A DNA stretch of 64,000 nt from Mortierella alpina (Eukaryota > Mortierellomycota > Mortierellomycetes > Mortierellales > Mortierellaceae), in the NCBI GenBank assembly GCA_029449245.1, contig JANATF010000003.1, positions 3,594,204 through 3,658,203 on the forward strand, written 5' to 3'. Below are positions 60,501-64,000 of the stretch, piece after piece. A program made the translations under genes and the position numbers. The notes under the pieces were generated by a model that was not told where the DNA came from, did not search any database, and saw only the letters and a program-made list of their open reading frames with translations. The number at the start of each line of letters is the position of its first letter. Within the stretch, counting starts at the first letter, position 1.

Positions 60501-63500
60501 ATCAATCAGCCTCAAATTTCAGTATTTTTTTGCTTGCTCTTACCATGCGACATGTTCGACAGAAAGCGGGTTTTGCTCTCTGTTGACTTTTGGGCCGCAT
60601 CATGGGCCTCCTTCAGCTTGTGCTCAAGCAACTTTTGGTCATTGATATCGGTGCAGGTGCCAAACCATTTGCGACCTTGTTCCACAACTTCGACGCTAAT
60701 GCACTTCACCAGGAACCATCTGTACTTTCCATCCTTCCTCAAGAGGCGCATTTCGGTTTGATAGGAGATTTCGCCAGGGCCCTGTCCAAAAGCGACTCCA
60801 GGTGACGTCGACTGCTTGTGCCTTGTCTCGGAATCCACTGCTGCTGGTGGGGATCCAGTGCCTTCCGAAAGATGGGTCGGTAAGAAGCATTTTGCCCTAT
60901 CCTCTGGATGCACATGGTCCATAAATCCCAGTCCGCTGGCTTGTTCAAAGACCTGTCCCGAGTATGTAAACCATTTGGCATTGGCAAATGTTAAGCCGAT
61001 ATGAGGCGAGGCCGTAAACACAATCTGCGGAATAGCTTCAGCCAGCAGACGATATTTTTTCTAGATCGATGAAAACAAGACGTGAAAGCAAAAAAGAAGA
61101 GTAAGTAACCTAAGTCCTTCCTGAAGGCCATCGAATCATCTTGAAATGCAGCCCCACCCAAGACAAAGTGTGTACCTCGTTCAGCTCCAGCTCAACCTGC
61201 CGGTTCAACTGAATTTCTGCCAGCTTTTGGTCATGTATATCCGTGCTTGTTCCGAACCAATGGACGATAGTGCCACCGCAGTCTCGGACAGGCGCTATTC
61301 GACCTAGGAACCAGCGGTACTGCCCATCAAACCGAAGAACTCTATATTGAGCATTGAACATTTCGCCTCGGTCAAAGCATTCCTTGAATAAAGGCTGAAT
61401 TGTGGCTCGATCGTCTTCATGCAAAAGTCGTGTCCATGACGAGTGAATCAGTTGAGGAAGTGGCACTCCAGTGTACTGCAATGCCCTCTGGTTTAGCCAT
61501 GTCAAATATCCTGACGATGGAGACAGCGTGCTATTGGATACGAAGATCATAACGATATGTGCCAGAGTTAGTCTCCAAGTTACGCCACAAAATTCTGCAT
61601 GAAAAGAAAACGAAATGATCGCATCAAGCAAAATGACCCCGCGCATACAAGACGTGGTGGGATATTGCATCCACGATCAAACGCAACAGTCGTGTCCTAG
61701 GGAACGGATTCTGCTCCGAGGAGAATGTCTGCTGCCTCCTCTTGTGCTTTCGTCGTACGTGATGCTTCTCATGAAGAAGATTTGGAGACGCCAGGCTGGT
61801 GTCGTCGCTATTGAAGCTCCATCCACTTCCATGTCTACTGAGTGGCGCTCTTTCATGATCCTTGAGGAAGGACCCGCTTTCGAGGTGCAATCCCGTGTCT
61901 TTCATGATGAACTCTTGATCAAACATTCCTAGATGGCGCGCTGTAGGTGAAGCTAAGGGAGACGGCTCGGGCGAAAACACGGCCGGGGCATTATATCCAG
62001 GCACGCCAAGCGAGGAACCATCTGAGGGGTGCGATGGGAAGGCAGGCGTCGTTGGGGTATAGGGTGAGCTCGAGACTGGACTCTCTTCTGGATAAAGCTG
62101 AGAATGCTGAGGTCGACTATGCTCCTTGATACTCTTGCGCCTTCTACGAACTCCAGCGCGTTTGTTGGTTGAGAACATATGGCGCTTGTGTGAAGAGTTG
62201 GAAGGCGATACAGAGTGAACTGAACCAAAGTAAGGTGATTCCTGTGTTGCTGCATCAGTTTCCTTATCGGTACTACGAGAGTTGGGGCGCGATGTTGAAC
62301 TTGATTCCGTTGGCTCTGACTGTAAGGTTTGCCACATTCCATCTGCGCCTTCTGACTCTTCCAAACCGAGCTGAGTAAGAGCCGATTCGGTTTTCCGACG
62401 ATCGCCGCTTCCAGCTTTATGAGACTGAGCTGTGCCTTTAGAGCCATGGTGCTTCCCAAGCATCTTCTTTGTCTGTGGAGCGAGTGGACAGGTAGCGCTT
62501 CCTGTAATGTCCAAGTTTAGCAAATTAAGGCTGCGGTGGATCTCGTCTGTGGTTGAATCCAAATTGTAGCACGTTTCTGGCTGCTTCATAGACGAGGGGG
62601 CTGAAGTGCTATAAAATCGCTCTGGGTCGGGCGATTGGAGTATGAACGCGTTGAACTGGGTATCGTTGGGCGTGGACGCTTCCGAAATGTCCGTCTGGGT
62701 TTCACCTTTGCCTTTCTCTGTCACAATTGAACCCGGGCATTCACGAGCCACCGTTTCCCTGCTCTCATAACGGCCCACCTGGTCTGCGCTCCGCCCAATT
62801 TTGCCCACGCTCTGTCGCTTTGCCGGCTGTGATTGCGTGTTCGAGTTAGTTTTGGCAGCGAATTTGTCCCTGGCGGAATCTGAACTGTGCCTGCTCGACT
62901 GCTGTTTCGACCGTCCGTACTGGTCCTGCAGTGGTGTAGAGGGCTTGGGGGTCCGCACATCGCTGGTGTCCTTCATTTTTCGCTGAATTGACTCCGCAAA
63001 GGACTCAATAGAGCGATGTGCATCGCCTAAGCCAGAATTACTGATGTTCCCGATATCACCCCAGCGCTTCGACCTCGCTACCATATCCTCCAAGCGAAGT
63101 GCGTTGGTGACTTGGTTCGCCAAGAACGGGTTCAGCTCCGTGACGATGTCCAACGCTTCCGCTGGATAAGGAATTTGATCTGAGAGAAAAGATAAGATGC
63201 CAACAGGCATCGCTGGTGGTCGATTGTTACGGATGTCGGTAGGCATGTATCGCTGGAAATTGTGGTCGCTTGAGCGATACAGCGGCACATGGATGAGTGA
63301 TCGGGCATTGGCGATGGTAGAGGACTGTTGAGGCTGTGGGTTTTGAGAGACTGAGCTAGCGAGAAGCGGTCGTAGCGTAGAACGCGGTCGAGCATCAAAG
63401 TCCTTCTGCTGTTCCGATGCACTGCTGTGGCCATCCTCGGTTGAGTCGGGCGTGGGGTCGGGCGGGTCAAAGGCGTCATCATCCATGGTAGGATAGGACG

Positions 63501-63791
63501 TTAAGGGTTGGAAGAAAAACGGATTGATTGTGGGGTCCTCCTTAATGATATTGGGCGAGGGTGCCGGCGACTGTGACCAGGTTGGGTTAAGTCCCTGAAC
63601 AAAGTCAGCATATCCTGCCTTGGACTGCGCGGCCACGAAGCTATGAGCAAGGTTTTCTGAAAGATTCGACTCGATGGGCGGAAAGTAAGATCCTTCAGAG
63701 TCACATCGCGAAGAAGACGAGTCTAAGTCTGTGTGTGTGTGGGGGGGGGGGGGGGGGGGGGGGGGGGACGACGCAAGGCAGAAGACATCAT
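57542..63791 (-). CDS. Hybrid histidine kinase with two PAS domains and a receiver (six exons)
   Basis: Exons end at 61649, then 61530-61176, 61060-60544, 60461-60115, 60016-57866 and 57772-57542. Counting from the ATG at 63489, all phases agree and give 1813 residues. After a disordered Ser/Pro-rich N-terminus (about 610 residues) come PAS1 (SGYLTWLNQRALQYTG, LRFDGQYRWFLGR) and PAS2 (LAEAIPQIVFTASPHIG, LLRKDGKYRWFLVK). The H box NMSHEIRTPLVGITG (His904), N box LINIIGNAIKFT and G boxes ISDTGKGF and GGTGLGLVLSKEF follow. A long linker precedes a receiver (LLAEDDLTNQKVIRRYF, phospho-acceptor Asp in CDLFMPGKDGYEA, LSKPVD). It would autophosphorylate and pass phosphate through an HPt protein. A longer start (ATG 63791, MMSSALRR) lies in front of a 27-C run; the frame connects only if the tract is one base longer (or 3n+1). 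Confidence 0.9.
63741..63767. repeat. Homopolymer of 27 G on + (C on the kinase strand) next to (GT)n
   Basis: An unbroken run of 27 identical bases is preceded by a (GT)5 run. It lies within or just upstream of the kinase N-terminal coding region, so its length decides whether the upstream ATG at 63791 is in frame. Confidence 0.9.
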
Positions 63792-64000
63792 GGTTAGCAT
63801 CTGACCGGCGTATTTTCCAGCCTCTCCCCCTCTATCTCTCCTCTTGGCACAACTAGGCGCTGCCCTTTGTTTGCCGACATGCAGTCCTCACTAGCGACAA
63901 CTCATGGCGCTCGATTCCCTTATGCATCCTCCAATGGGCGTGCCTGGCGAAGAACGAGTAGGAGCGTGAAGGGGAGAGGAGGAAGATGGAAAAGAAAGAC

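Overview
The window looks like a chromosomal segment of an early-diverging filamentous fungus, most likely a Mortierellaceae species (Mortierella/Linnemannia type). Genes on both strands are interrupted by mostly short GT-AG introns, many 58-135 bp. The housekeeping genes are clearly fungal (a Sla2 endocytic adaptor, an Sgd1/NOM1 ribosome-biogenesis factor, a Dap1-like haem protein, mitochondrial uL30, a Golgi apyrase, a hybrid histidine kinase). They sit among large repeat-type and F-box proteins of the kind expanded in that family. I rebuilt most exon joins by hand and checked that the phases add up.

Layout. 0.9-5.5 kb: agmatine deiminase (+), facing a tandem group of short-chain dehydrogenases (-) made of two intact copies and one internally deleted relic. 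6.0-18.4 kb: Dap1/MAPR cytochrome-b5-like protein (+), Ynd1-like apyrase (-), a ten-exon Sla2/HIP1R gene (-) and a fucosyltransferase-like membrane enzyme (-). 18.4-21.8 kb: a gene-poor stretch with a MITE-like element, a decayed unknown gene, a broken C-terminal fragment that looks like a Fanzor/TnpB RNA-guided nuclease, and a 23-base C run. 21.8-23.9 kb: F-box/LRR-like gene (-). 23.9-28.4 kb: mostly relics, including the 3' part of a RecQ helicase. 28.4-33.3 kb: Adp1-like ABCG transporter (+) and mitochondrial ribosomal protein uL30m (+). 33.6-39.6 kb: a 1900-residue lineage-type protein (-). 40.7-44.2 kb: SGD1/NOM1 (+), followed by a second, independently decayed Fanzor-like fragment. 46.4-50.2 kb: large unknown Ser/Pro-rich gene (+). 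50.2-53.6 kb: gene-poor, with a tRNA-Glu(CTC) and short repeats. 53.6-55.9 kb: membrane-anchored class 3 lipase with an unusual CxxC-rich insertion (-). 57.5-63.8 kb: hybrid histidine kinase with two PAS domains (-), whose N-terminal frame runs through a 27-base C tract.

There is no sign of an operon-like cluster; neighbours are functionally unrelated. The most notable signals are the two Fanzor-like remnants with nearby inverted repeats, the MITE-like element, the Cys-rich insertion in the lipase, the homopolymer inside the kinase N-terminus, and the relic dehydrogenase whose deletion joint sits on a 7-bp microhomology.
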